A stretch of 43,298 bases of DNA from Humidesulfovibrio sp. (GTDB lineage Bacteria; Desulfobacterota; Desulfovibrionia; Desulfovibrionales; Desulfovibrionaceae): NCBI GenBank assembly GCA_031292175.1, contig JARLHQ010000013.1, forward strand, positions 1 through 43,298, given 5' to 3'. The notes beneath the pieces were generated by a model. The model worked only from the letters and a program-made list of their open reading frames with translations. It was not told where the DNA came from and made no database searches. The translations under genes were made by a program, and so were the position numbers. Positions 1 through 7,711 of this stretch are shown here, one piece after another. Position 1 is the stretch's first letter. Every line of letters begins with the position of its first letter.

Positions 1-159
1 GATCATCTTGATGAACGCATCGCCGAAGGGCTTCATGTGCGCGGCGAGGTTTTCCTTGCCGGGGAACAGCATGCCCAGCGCGATGCCGATGAGAATACCA
101 GTAATGACCTGGAAGTACAGAGACTTGTAGAGAGGTCTTCTCACTGCCGCGTCTGCCAT
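1..159 (-). CDS. dctA: C4-dicarboxylate transporter DctA, N-terminal part (cut by window edge)
   Basis: The visible 53 residues begin MADAAVRRPLYKSLYFQ and run into a hydrophobic segment (VITGILIGIALGMLF), then a KPFGDAFIKMI stretch. This is the classic start of the DctA/GltP dicarboxylate/amino acid:cation symporter family, which takes up succinate, fumarate and malate across the inner membrane. The first transmembrane helix is visible; the rest lies outside the window. The start at 159 is backed by an AAGGAG ribosome site about 9 bases upstream. A sigma-54 promoter lies about 160 bp upstream at 320-334, and a sigma-54 activator gene lies immediately beyond, so expression is probably controlled by that regulator. 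Family identity is clear; the exact substrate among C4-dicarboxylates is inferred. Confidence 0.85.
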   Translation of the reverse strand, partial: MADAAVRRPLYKSLYFQVITGILIGIALGMLFPGKENLAAHMKPFGDAFIKMI

Positions 160-319
160 GCCACTGCTCCTTGAACCAATCTGGTTCCTGGTTTTGCTTG
201 GGACTTCAAGTCCCTCGCGACGTTATGGCCAAAGGAGGCCTTTGTGCGCGCAACCTGCAGTGTCCTTGGCGAAATAAATAGGGACCATGCTGGGCAAGTG
301 CGCTCGCGTTCGCCTTTGA

Positions 320-334
320 GCAATAGCCATGCCA
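320..334 (-). promoter_or_regulatory. sigma-54 (-24/-12) promoter for dctA
   Basis: On the minus strand the sequence reads TGGCATGGCTATTGC, close to the sigma-54 consensus TGGCAC-N5-TTGC. The invariant GG and GC are present with exactly 10 bases between them (GG at 333-332, GC at 321-320). Transcription would start near 308 and give a leader of about 150 nt before dctA. The palindromic sites 108-173 bp further upstream and the adjacent sigma-54 activator gene make this a coherent regulatory unit. Confidence 0.75.
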
Positions 335-441
335 GCCCGACAGCGCTCTGTCGTCTTGGTCAGGGTATGCCAGAACACACGTCATTTCAAGGCATTGAAG
401 AAACTTCATTCGTCGTTTGATAGGGGATTGGCGTTACTGCG

Positions 442-493
442 ATGTGTGGCAAATGCCCCATGTGTGGCGCCACACATATGTGGCGCCACACAT
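442..493. promoter_or_regulatory. Phased palindromic enhancer-type sites upstream of dctA
   Basis: Three related motifs lie in a row. A half-site atgtgtggc is at 442-450. A perfect 18-bp palindrome is at 460-477, with half-site atgtgtggc. A second palindrome is at 476-493, with a perfect 12-bp core at 479-490 and one mismatched outer pair. The three copies begin 18 bp apart (442, 460, 478), so they are helically offset. They sit between the stop codon of the sigma-54 activator gene and the dctA sigma-54 promoter, about 110-170 bp upstream of it. That is the usual distance for upstream activating sequences bound by NtrC-family activators. That the neighbouring regulator binds them is inferred. 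Confidence 0.65.
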
Positions 494-515
494 GGAAAAG
501 GTAAACGCAGGCCGA

Positions 516-2999
516 TTAGGAAAGTTGATATTTTGCCATGTTGCGATAAAGCGTACGGCGATCCACACCGAGCAGGCGCGCCGCCTTGGCCCGATTTTCG
601 CCGGTATGCGCCAAGGCTTGGGTGATGTCTTCACGGCTGAGGCCGCCTGACGTTCTCCGGCGTTGGACGGCCTGCGCACCGGGCAGCGCCGGACGCTGAC
701 CCTGGCTGAAGCGCAGCAGGTCGGCCGGCAAATGGGCGGCGGTGATTTCCCCGCCGGGGCAGAGAATGCAGGCGTGCTCCAGGGAGTACTTGAGTTCGCG
801 CACGTTGCCCGGCCAGGGATAGGTCATGAACACCCGCATGACTTCGTCCGAGCACTTGGTGAGGTTCTTGCCGAAGCTGGCCTGGAAATGGCTGATGAAG
901 TGCGCCATCAATAGCGGGATGTCCTCGGTGCGCTCGCGCAGGGGCGGCAGCTGGATGACCATGACTTTGAGGCGGTAGTAGAGATCCTCGCGGAAGAGTC
1001 CCTGGCGGATTTTGTCCAGCAGGTCCACGTTGGTGGCGGCGAGCACGCGCACGTTGGCCTTGCGTGTGCGGGAATCGCCCACGCGCTCGAACTCCTTGCG
1101 CTCAAGCACGCGCAGCAGATTCAGCTGGATGCGCGGGGAGATGTCACCAATTTCGTCCAGGAAGATGGTGCCGCCCTCGGCCGCCTCGAAGCGCCCGATC
1201 TTGTCGCGGATGGCCCCGGTGAAAGCGCCGCGCATGTGGCCGAAGAGCTCACTCTCCAGCAGGTTCTCGGACAAGGCCGAGCAGTTCACCTTCACCAATG
1301 GGCCCTTGCTGCGCGAGCCGCCGTAGTGCAGGGCCTCGGCCACCAGTTCCTTGCCCGTGCCGGACTCGCCGGTGATGAGCACGGTGGACTCCACGTCCGA
1401 AAGCTGATCGAGCACGGCGTAGATGTCCTGCATGACCTTGCTCTTGCCCACGATGCCCCGGTGGCTGTGCAGGTCGGTGAGCCGTTTCTCCAGGTCCGCC
1501 AGGCGGGTGATGTCGCGGATGACGAGCACCGCGCCCGCGAAGTTCTGGTCGCGGTCGATAAGCGGGGAGCTGTTGATGACCACCACCTTGCCCGGCGCGT
1601 GGGTCTGGCATTCCACGCGGTGCTCCAGCACGGGGCGCCGGGTTTCGAGCGTGGTGCGCAGGACCGTGAAGCAGGCGCGCTTGCACGCACCGCTGACATG
1701 GGAGAGGTCCTTGTCCAGGGGAAGTTTGGGATCGATGCAGCAGACCTCGGACAAGGCGCGGTTGGTCTGGATGATGCGCATGTCCGTGTCCACGGTGATG
1801 ATGGCGTCGGGAATGGAGCGGAACACGGCCTCCAGGCCGGAGCGCAGGCGTTCCTTTTCGGCGTGGATGGCCTGCATGGCGCGCTCGGTCTCCACGCGGT
1901 CGGTGATGTCCTGTAGCATGGGCAGCAGATAGAGCGGCGTCCCGGCCGAGTCGCGCACCAGGCCGGCGGAAAGATGCACCCAGACCTCGCGCCCGTCCTT
2001 GGTGATGTAGCGCTTGTCCTGTTCCCAGGAATCGATCTCGCCGCGCTTGACCCGGATATACTGGCGCAGGCTCTCCTCGCGCTCGTCGGGGTGGGTGATG
2101 GCGTCGAAGGTGATGCTCCTGAGTTCGGCCTCGGTATAGCCGATGAGGCGGCAGAAGGCCTCGTTGGCGCGCAGGAAGGTGTTGTCCAGGCTCACCATGC
2201 TGGCCCCGATGGGCGATTGGTCGAAGGTTCGCCGGAATTTCTCCTCGTTTTCCCTGAGGGCGCGCTCGGCCTCCTTGCGCGCGGTGATGTCGATGTTCAG
2301 ACCTTCAATGTACTGAAGCTCTCCGTTCATGGGGTCGCGCACCTCGCGCGCGGTGAGGGAGATCCACTTGGCCGAGCCGTCCTTGCAGATGAACCGGGTC
2401 TCGAAGCCGGTGATCTGCCCGGTCTCGCGCAGGACGCGGAAGAGTGTGTCGCGGTCGGCCGGGTCCACGTAGAGCTGGCTGCGCAGGTCCTTGAAGTGGG
2501 CGATGAGCTCCGCCGGGGAGTCGAAGCCCAGAATGGAGGCCAGCCCGGGGTTCACCATGAGGTAGTGGCCGCTCTGGGTGGACTGGAACACGCCCTCGAT
2601 GACGTTCTCGAAGAAGCTCTGATAGCGCGCCTCGGCCCGGCGCAGCAGGGAGAGGTCGGTCAGGGTCAGAATGACCAGACGCTGCCCGCCCGGCCGGTGG
2701 ATGGGCCGGGAGGCCAGGAGCACGGGCACCGGCAGTCCGTTCGCGCCGGGCACGCGGCACTCCAGGCCGGGGATGCCGTTCACCAGATCGGCCAGGCTGA
2801 ATTCCTGGCGGGGGAAGAGGGAGGCCAGGCTCGGCAGTTCGCCACCGGCGCAGAGCAGGGCGCGGGCGCGGTCGTTGGCGGCCAGCACCTCACCGGTCTG
2901 CGCGTCCAGCGCCAGCACGCCAGCGTTGACGGCGTTCAGCAGGTCGGTGTCGCCGGGCAGGGTGTCGTGGTCCGGGCAGCGGGGCGGGGCCTGGCGCAT
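516..2999 (-). CDS. PAS-domain sigma-54-dependent transcriptional activator (NtrC family)
   Basis: About 827 residues. Four PAS-like sensory modules come first (roughly 15-70, 125-240, 243-365 and 375-500). A central AAA+ sigma-54 interaction domain follows, with Walker A GESGTGKE (about 544), the GAFTGA loop that contacts sigma-54 (about 590) and Walker B FLDEIGD (about 611). The protein ends in a Fis-type helix-turn-helix (about 785-827, including AAARLLGVDRRTLYRNM). The last PAS module is cysteine-rich (SEVCCID, GACKRACF and a further Cys), which could hold a metal or redox group. The reading frame is open much further upstream, but the phosphatase gene occupies that DNA. I chose ATG 2999, with GGAG 9 bases ahead and 5 bp after the phosphatase stop. 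No receiver domain is present, so signals are probably sensed directly. Its position suggests dctA as target. Confidence 0.85.
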   Translation of the reverse strand: MRQAPPRCPDHDTLPGDTDLLNAVNAGVLALDAQTGEVLAANDRARALLCAGGELPSLASLFPRQEFSLADLVNGIPGLECRVPGANGLPVPVLLASRPIHRPGGQRLVILTLTDLSLLRRAEARYQSFFENVIEGVFQSTQSGHYLMVNPGLASILGFDSPAELIAHFKDLRSQLYVDPADRDTLFRVLRETGQITGFETRFICKDGSAKWISLTAREVRDPMNGELQYIEGLNIDITARKEAERALRENEEKFRRTFDQSPIGASMVSLDNTFLRANEAFCRLIGYTEAELRSITFDAITHPDEREESLRQYIRVKRGEIDSWEQDKRYITKDGREVWVHLSAGLVRDSAGTPLYLLPMLQDITDRVETERAMQAIHAEKERLRSGLEAVFRSIPDAIITVDTDMRIIQTNRALSEVCCIDPKLPLDKDLSHVSGACKRACFTVLRTTLETRRPVLEHRVECQTHAPGKVVVINSSPLIDRDQNFAGAVLVIRDITRLADLEKRLTDLHSHRGIVGKSKVMQDIYAVLDQLSDVESTVLITGESGTGKELVAEALHYGGSRSKGPLVKVNCSALSENLLESELFGHMRGAFTGAIRDKIGRFEAAEGGTIFLDEIGDISPRIQLNLLRVLERKEFERVGDSRTRKANVRVLAATNVDLLDKIRQGLFREDLYYRLKVMVIQLPPLRERTEDIPLLMAHFISHFQASFGKNLTKCSDEVMRVFMTYPWPGNVRELKYSLEHACILCPGGEITAAHLPADLLRFSQGQRPALPGAQAVQRRRTSGGLSREDITQALAHTGENRAKAARLLGVDRRTLYRNMAKYQLS

Positions 3000-3004
3000 G
3001 GCGG

Positions 3005-3685
3005 TCAGACTCCGCGCGTGTCCGGCCCGGCCAGCAGGTCCAGCAGTTCCGCGGGCTTGCCGATGAGGTGGCGCGCGCCGTTGGCCACAAGCTCCGCCTC
3101 GTCGCGGAAGCCCCAGAGCACGCCCACGGGCAGCATTCCCGCGCCGCGCGCGGTCTTCATGTCCGTTTTCGAGTCGCCCACGAAGATGATGGAGCCGGGC
3201 GCGAGGCCGAGTTCCGCCGCCAGGGCCAGGGCTCCGGCGGGGTGCGGCTTGTTCGGCACCTCGGGGCGCGCGCCGCGCACGTTTGTGAACGGCCAGCCAG
3301 GGAAGAACTCCGCGACGGTAAGGTCGGTGTAGGGCTGGGGCTTGTTCGAAAGCACGCACACGGGCAGCTCCCGCTGGCGCAGGGCCTCCAGGAGCTCCAG
3401 GATGCCGGGGTAGGGCCGGGTCTTGTCCTTCCAACGGCGCTGGTATTCCTCGGCGATGATCCCGCTGGCCGTCTTGATGGTCTCCGGGTCGCGGCGGGAC
3501 TCCGGCAACATGCGCCGTACCAGTTCCTCAATGCCCAGGCCGACGAAATAACGGTAGGCGTCCTGCGGATGGCCGGGCAGACCGATGGCGGCCAGGGTCG
3601 CATTGCCGGAGTCGGCCAGGTCCGCCAGGGTGTCCAGCAGGGTGCCGTCCAGGTCGAAGATGATGGCGCGTGCGGGGAAGGTCAT
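3005..3685 (-). CDS. HAD-family phosphatase, phosphoglycolate phosphatase-like
   Basis: 226 residues. Motif I FDLDGTLLD (residues 10-18) holds the nucleophilic Asp and the acid/base Asp of the haloacid dehalogenase family. VLSNKP is motif II, a Lys in NKPHPAG is motif III, and FVGDSKTDMKTA is motif IV. The helical cap between motifs I and II has the Gph layout. Gph removes phosphate from 2-phosphoglycolate, a product of DNA 3'-end repair, but many relatives act on other small phosphates, so the substrate is uncertain. The stop lies 5 bp before the sigma-54 activator start, so the two genes are probably co-transcribed. The gene is divergent from fliJ across a 140-bp gap in which I see no clear promoter. 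Confidence 0.8.
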   Translation of the reverse strand: MTFPARAIIFDLDGTLLDTLADLADSGNATLAAIGLPGHPQDAYRYFVGLGIEELVRRMLPESRRDPETIKTASGIIAEEYQRRWKDKTRPYPGILELLEALRQRELPVCVLSNKPQPYTDLTVAEFFPGWPFTNVRGARPEVPNKPHPAGALALAAELGLAPGSIIFVGDSKTDMKTARGAGMLPVGVLWGFRDEAELVANGARHLIGKPAELLDLLAGPDTRGV

Positions 3686-3825
3686 GGGACTCCTTGTCTT
3701 GGCGGTGCCGTTGGGGGGGGACGGGCGCCTTCCCGTCTACACCCTCGGTGATTGCGGCGCAAGCGGACGCCCGCCTGCCGCGGGGCGCACTTGCCGCCCG
3801 CGCGGGATCGTGACATTAAAACGAA

Positions 3826-4266
3826 ATGGCCAAGCCTTTTGCGTTCCGCCTGGAAAAGGTGCTGGAGTACCGGCGACAGCTGGAGGACCAGGCGCGCATG
3901 GCGTTGGCGCAGGCCCAGGCCCAGCATGATGCGCAGAAGCGGATCATCGCGGACCTGTCCATGCGCATGACGGCGCATATGGAGCGCGGCTTCGGCCGGA
4001 ACGCCACCCAGGCGGATATTTGGCTCTGGTCGCAGTACCGCGATGCCCTGGGGAAAGACCTGATCCAGGCAAAGACCGAATTGGAACGGCTGGCCTCGAT
4101 TTTGCAAGTTTGCCGGGAGGAGGCCGTGCTCCGTTCCAGGGAAAAGAAACTTCTTGAAAAACTTAAGGACCGGCAGGCCAAAAAATACCATGAACAAGAA
4201 AGCCAACGAGAACAAAAAGAGTTCGACGAAATGGCAACGATTCGGCATAAATCCCAAGATCGTTAG
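3826..4266 (+). CDS. fliJ: Flagellar export chaperone FliJ
   Basis: 146 residues, almost wholly charged coiled-coil. It begins MAKPFAFRLEKVLEYRRQLED, the FliJ-type opening (F-x-F-R-L-x-K-V-L-x-x-R). FliJ is the small stalk-like component of the flagellar type III export ATPase complex, working with FliI and FliH at the cytoplasmic face of the export gate. No good Shine-Dalgarno precedes the ATG (the upstream bases are acattaaaacgaa), but the family alignment supports this start. The next gene overlaps its 3' end in another frame. fliI is not in view. The low complexity of coiled coils limits certainty, but the neighbouring MotE-like gene supports the call. Confidence 0.75.
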   Translation: MAKPFAFRLEKVLEYRRQLEDQARMALAQAQAQHDAQKRIIADLSMRMTAHMERGFGRNATQADIWLWSQYRDALGKDLIQAKTELERLASILQVCREEAVLRSREKKLLEKLKDRQAKKYHEQESQREQKEFDEMATIRHKSQDR

Positions 4267-4900
4267 CGTTCTGATGGCACTTGCGGTTGTGGCCGTGCTC
4301 AAGCTCACCGTGCTCGGCGCGCTCGGGCTCAGCCTCTGGGGACAACTCAAGAGCGACGAGTTTTTCCCGTTGTCCAAGGCCCTGGCCGCCGCACCCGCCA
4401 AGGCGGAGAAGGCCGCCACTCCGCCTCAGGTGGCCCCGTCCGCGGCGTCCGAGGCTCCTGCCGGGTCGGACCTGCTGGCCCAGAACTCCATCCCCCAGCC
4501 CCAGGTGAACGAGAGCCAGACGTCCCGGGACGCCAACCGCCGCGAGGCCGAGCTGGCCGCCAAGGAACGCGCGCTCACGGCCATGGAGAAGAGCGTCGAC
4601 GACAAGCTGGCCGAGCTCAAGCGCGTCGAGGCCTCCATCAAGACGCTCCTCGACCAGGCCGACAGCCTGAAGGACGCGCGCATCAAGCGTCAGGTGGACA
4701 CCTACCAGGCCATGAAGCCCAAGCAGGCCGCCGAGGTGCTCTCGAGCATGGACGAGGGGCTGGCCGTCAAGATTCTGAACGGCATGAAGCCCAAGGTCGC
4801 GGGCGAGATCATGACCTATGTGCGGACCGACAAGGCCGCCAAGCTCACCGAGGCCATGACCAGGGTCCAGACCGCCATGCCCGGCCCCATCGGCCAGTAG
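4190..4900 (+). CDS. MotE-like flagellar protein (MgtE N-terminal-domain family)
   Basis: About 236 residues from ATG 4190 (a TTG at 4154 is an alternative). A basic N-terminus is followed by one membrane helix (about residues 23-46). A long Ala/Pro-rich periplasmic linker comes next, then a coiled coil (RREAELAAKERALTAMEKSV onward). The C-terminal helical domain contains YQAMKPKQAAEVLSSMDE and VKILNGMKPKVAGEIM, the repeat typical of the MgtE N-terminal/FliG-like fold seen in MotE (COG3334). Such proteins sit by the flagellar motor; MotE is described as a chaperone for the stator protein MotC in rhizobia. The start overlaps fliJ by 77 bp, so translational coupling is likely. The exact role in this organism is inferred. 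Confidence 0.7.
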   Translation: MNKKANENKKSSTKWQRFGINPKIVSVLMALAVVAVLKLTVLGALGLSLWGQLKSDEFFPLSKALAAAPAKAEKAATPPQVAPSAASEAPAGSDLLAQNSIPQPQVNESQTSRDANRREAELAAKERALTAMEKSVDDKLAELKRVEASIKTLLDQADSLKDARIKRQVDTYQAMKPKQAAEVLSSMDEGLAVKILNGMKPKVAGEIMTYVRTDKAAKLTEAMTRVQTAMPGPIGQ

Positions 4901-4937
4901 CCGGAAACCCGACACCCCGCAAAGACCCAGCGCTGGT

Positions 4938-4986
4938 CCCGCCCCGGGCGTCCGCGAGGAGAACTCCCCGTGGACGCCTGGGCGGG
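4938..4986. repeat. GC-rich hairpin between the motE-like gene and truA
   Basis: Arms 4938-4953 and 4972-4986 pair almost completely (cccgcc...gcgtcc with ggacgcc...ggcggg, one bulge) around an 18-nt loop. No run of T follows on the plus strand, so this is not a standard intrinsic terminator. It may slow or separate the flagellar and truA transcripts. Confidence 0.4.
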
Positions 4987-5006
4987 CCTGTGCTAGGTGC
5001 CCGCTC

Positions 5007-5861
5007 ATGACGCGCATCAAGCTCATCCTGGCTTATGAGGGCACCGATTTCGCGGGCTGGCAGCATCAGGCCAACGCGCGCACGGTGCAGTGCGAGGTGG
5101 AGGCGGCTATAACCAAGATCGTGGGCGAGCGCATGCCCGTGCAAGGGGCCGGACGAACGGACTCCGGCGTGCATGCCCTGGGGCAGTGCGCCCACGTGGA
5201 CATCCCCGAACCCCTGGCCAGCCGTGTGCCCTGGCGCGTGGCCCTGAATTGCATCCTCCCGCGCGACGTGCGCGTGGTGGAGGCCTGCGTGACCCACCCG
5301 CATTTCCACGCCCAATTCCAGGCCACGTCAAAAATCTACGCCTACACCCTGTGGCATGACCGGGGCCACGTGAATCCCCTGCGCCGCCGCTACGTCTGGG
5401 ATGTGCCGCCGCTGGACTGGGCCGCCATGGACGAGGCCGCCGCCAGCCTGGTGGGCCGCCATGACTTCAACAGCTTCCGCAACGCGGGCTCGCCTATCGG
5501 ACCGCGCGGCACGGAGCGCACGCTCATGGGCCTATGGCGCGAGCCTGGCCCCTCCCCGGCCGAGACCATTTGGCGCGCCCAGGCCGACGGTTTCCTGAAG
5601 CAGATGGTGCGCAACCTTGTTGGCTGCCTGGTGGCCGTGGGCAAGGGTAAAGCAACACCCGCAGACGTCCGATTGATCTTGGAGCGGCGCGACCGCAACC
5701 ACGGCCTGCCCACGGCGCCACCCCAGGGCTTGTGCATGGAGCGGGTATTCTATCCGGAGGATGCGCCGATAAATGCGCTGACGGATGCGCCGGGGGATGC
5801 GGACGCCGGTCTGGAGGGCGCGGCCCATGACAACGACCATCGGGGGCGTGAGCTCCCCTAG
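5007..5861 (+). CDS. truA: tRNA pseudouridine(38-40) synthase TruA
   Basis: 284 residues. TruA isomerises uridines 38-40 in the anticodon arm of many tRNAs. The catalytic Asp52 lies in GAGRTDSGVHALGQ, the hallmark of the family. The N-terminal IKLILAYEGTDFAGWQ, the RNA-binding YAYTLWHDRG segment, the HDFNSFRNAGS motif and FLKQMVRNLVGCLVAVG near the C-terminus are all conserved. The last 25 or so residues form a weakly conserved, Asp-rich tail beyond the usual end. The next gene begins inside that tail, overlapping by 35 bp in another frame, so the two are probably translated in a coupled way. Confidence 0.92.
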   Translation: MTRIKLILAYEGTDFAGWQHQANARTVQCEVEAAITKIVGERMPVQGAGRTDSGVHALGQCAHVDIPEPLASRVPWRVALNCILPRDVRVVEACVTHPHFHAQFQATSKIYAYTLWHDRGHVNPLRRRYVWDVPPLDWAAMDEAAASLVGRHDFNSFRNAGSPIGPRGTERTLMGLWREPGPSPAETIWRAQADGFLKQMVRNLVGCLVAVGKGKATPADVRLILERRDRNHGLPTAPPQGLCMERVFYPEDAPINALTDAPGDADAGLEGAAHDNDHRGRELP

Positions 5862-7002
5862 CCTGAACATCGAGAACTCGGCCGACGCCAGCCCGTCGGT
5901 CAGCAGCTCCGCCACGTCCGCCTTTTCCCAGGAATTCCAGAACGAACTGACGGGAACCGCCTTGAAGGGCCTGAACGGGCTGTTGGCCAGCGCCCTGGCC
6001 GCCACGCTCAAGCGCCTGGACGACCGCCTCGGCGCCGTGTCCTGGCCGGAATCCGGGACCGGAGGGAGCGCCAAGTCCTCCAGCGGCTCCACAAGCGCCT
6101 CATCCGGCAGCGCCGCGACAACCTCCAGCAAAAGCTCTGCCCTAAGCACCGTCGCCAGCACGTTCGGGGGCTTCGATCCCCAGGCCCTGACAACCCTGGC
6201 GCCCGGCACGTACACTTTGGACTATCTGGCCGGGAAGGCCGCGGAGGACGACGGCAAGGGCGGCGGGGCGATGGTGATCCATGTGCACAGCGGCGACACC
6301 TGGCAGGACGTGCTCTCGCGTCTGGCCCGGACCCTGGGCACGGCTGGCCCGGCCATGCTCTCGCGCCTGGTGCCCGTGAGCCGGAACGTCATCCGCGCCC
6401 CGCAAAAGCACGCGCGCCAGGAGCACTGCGGCGCTGCCCTGGGCGACGCCGCCCCCCTGCGCGTGTCCGGCCCCGCCGCCGCCCTGGCCGACGCGGTGTC
6501 CGACGTGCTGGCCTCGTACAACGAAGTGGGCGGCCTGCTGGCGCGCCACGCCCAGGGACTGGGCCCCAAAGCGGCCTCGGACTGGGCCGGTCTCGCGCTT
6601 TCGCGCGCGGCGTCCCTGGGGGCCGTCGGCGTGCAGCGCACGGGCTCGTCCCTGTGGCTTTCGGAGGAGACGTTTTTGACCGCGCTTTGGTCCGATCCCG
6701 CGTCCACCCAGGCCACGCTTTCCGGCGCGGACGGGCTGCTGCCCGCGCTGCGGAAGCGCGTGGACGCGGCCCTCGGCGGCGGCGGAATGCTCGCGGCGGC
6801 CTCCGCCGGGGTTTTGCCTGCGAAACCATCGCCGGTCATGTCCGCCGGGCCGGGCCTTCTGGCCGCGCCGAGCGCGCCGCGCACGGAGACCGAGGTGGAG
6901 AAGGCGGGGCAGCTGCTCGACAGGTACGATGCGGGCACAGAAAATTCGTTGGGCGGACTGGACCTTGGAGGGACTGGCGGGCTGGTGCGCCGGCGGGGCT
7001 GA
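5827..7002 (+). CDS. Uncharacterised protein with FliD C-terminus-like region
   Basis: 391 residues from ATG 5827, which has GGAGG at about 5811 and fits better than the longer open frame. The N-terminal 100 residues are Ser/Thr/Ala-rich and look disordered. The middle segment VIHVHSGDTWQDVLSRLART and the later LADAVSDVLASYNEVGGLL look folded. The stretch SLGAVGVQRTGSSLWLSEETFLTAL, followed by an ADGLLPALRKRVDAAL segment, recalls the C-terminal pattern of the flagellar cap protein FliD (L-G-I-...-G-x-L-x-L-D-...-F-x-x-A-L-...-G-L). No signal peptide is evident. It follows fliJ, motE and truA, so a flagellum-linked role is plausible. Function is not established; the FliD resemblance is by eye only. 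Confidence 0.5.
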   Translation: MTTTIGGVSSPSLNIENSADASPSVSSSATSAFSQEFQNELTGTALKGLNGLLASALAATLKRLDDRLGAVSWPESGTGGSAKSSSGSTSASSGSAATTSSKSSALSTVASTFGGFDPQALTTLAPGTYTLDYLAGKAAEDDGKGGGAMVIHVHSGDTWQDVLSRLARTLGTAGPAMLSRLVPVSRNVIRAPQKHARQEHCGAALGDAAPLRVSGPAAALADAVSDVLASYNEVGGLLARHAQGLGPKAASDWAGLALSRAASLGAVGVQRTGSSLWLSEETFLTALWSDPASTQATLSGADGLLPALRKRVDAALGGGGMLAAASAGVLPAKPSPVMSAGPGLLAAPSAPRTETEVEKAGQLLDRYDAGTENSLGGLDLGGTGGLVRRRG

Positions 7003-7123
7003 TTTGGTGAAAAGCCTTGTCCCTGTAAGGCTGTGAAGGGTTTTTCCGGGGCGGTGTGTTGGAAGCCCATACGGGCTGTTCGAATTTTTCTTGCAACACC
7101 GCACGATTTTGGTCTTTTCCCAC

Positions 7124-7150
7124 TTGCTGTTTTCGATGCGCTGGGATAAT
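7124..7150 (+). promoter_or_regulatory. Possible sigma-70 promoter for the RRM gene
   Basis: TTGCTG (7124-7129) and GATAAT (7145-7150) lie 15 bp apart. The -10 carries an extended TGG just upstream, which can offset the short spacing. Transcription would begin near 7157 and leave a leader of about 105 nt before the RRM protein. An upstream hairpin at 7016-7035 (agcctt/aaggct), followed by a short T run near 7043, could end the previous transcript. Confidence 0.4.
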
Positions 7151-7262
7151 GCGGCAAATAGGTCAAGGCAAGCTTGGGGCGTCTGGACTCGGCTTTGGGT
7201 GAGTCGTGCGAGGGCGAAACAAGGCGGGTATTCCGTGTATTTCACTTGAGGAGTAGGAAGCG

Positions 7263-7529
7263 ATGAAGTCCATTTACGTCGGCAATTTGCCTTTCAGCGC
7301 CAAGGAAGACGAGATCCGTGATATGTTCGCCTCGTACGGCGAGGTGCAGATGGTCAAGTTCGTGATGGATCGCGAAACCGGCCGCTTCCGTGGCTTCGGC
7401 TTCGTGGAGATGGAGGACGCTGGCGCCGTGAAGGCCATTGAGGCCCTGGACGGCAAAGACTTCGGCGGCCGCACCCTGCGCGTCAACGAAGCCAAGGAGC
7501 GTGCCCCCCGCCCGCCCCGCCGCTACTAG
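7263..7529 (+). CDS. RRM-type RNA-binding protein
   Basis: 88 residues forming a single RNA recognition motif: RNP2 IYVGNL (4-9) and RNP1 RGFGFVEM (43-50), with the aromatic residues that stack on RNA bases. A short basic, Pro-rich tail (APRPPRRY) follows. Small single-RRM proteins of this type occur in cyanobacteria and delta-proteobacteria and bind single-stranded RNA, often in cold or general stress; which applies here is unknown. The ribosome site (GAGGAGTAGGAAGCG) is good. The gene stands alone, with a leader of about 105 nt and an intrinsic terminator 20 bp downstream, so it is probably monocistronic and may be regulated through its leader. Confidence 0.88.
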   Translation: MKSIYVGNLPFSAKEDEIRDMFASYGEVQMVKFVMDRETGRFRGFGFVEMEDAGAVKAIEALDGKDFGGRTLRVNEAKERAPRPPRRY

Positions 7530-7548
7530 TAAAGAAAGCACATTCCGC

Positions 7549-7587
7549 AAGGCCCCGCTTCCGAGATGGAGACGGGGTCTTTGTTTT
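7549..7587 (+). terminator. Intrinsic terminator of the RRM gene
   Basis: aaggccccg (7549-7557) pairs with cggggtctt (7573-7581), with a partly paired interior, and is followed by ttgttttt. It lies 20 bp after the RRM stop codon. Confidence 0.75.
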
Positions 7588-7711
7588 TGGCGCGCGCCCG
7601 TTGCGCACCCTTCACGCATCCTGTCCGCGCGGATTGCCGCCCCGCTTCGCAAGGCGCGCCTTGGCTGATACGGGGAATGGCTAACCCCGCCTTCAGCCAG
7701 AGGCGTAGGGC

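Noticed and set aside
442..493. CRISPR-like repeat
   Set aside because: The three short palindromes directly abut with no spacers and no cas genes; they fit transcription-factor sites.
3000..3434. N-terminal extension of the sigma-54 activator (to 972 residues)
   Set aside because: It is antiparallel-free but out of frame inside the HAD phosphatase gene, has shadow composition, and a good ribosome site supports ATG 2999.
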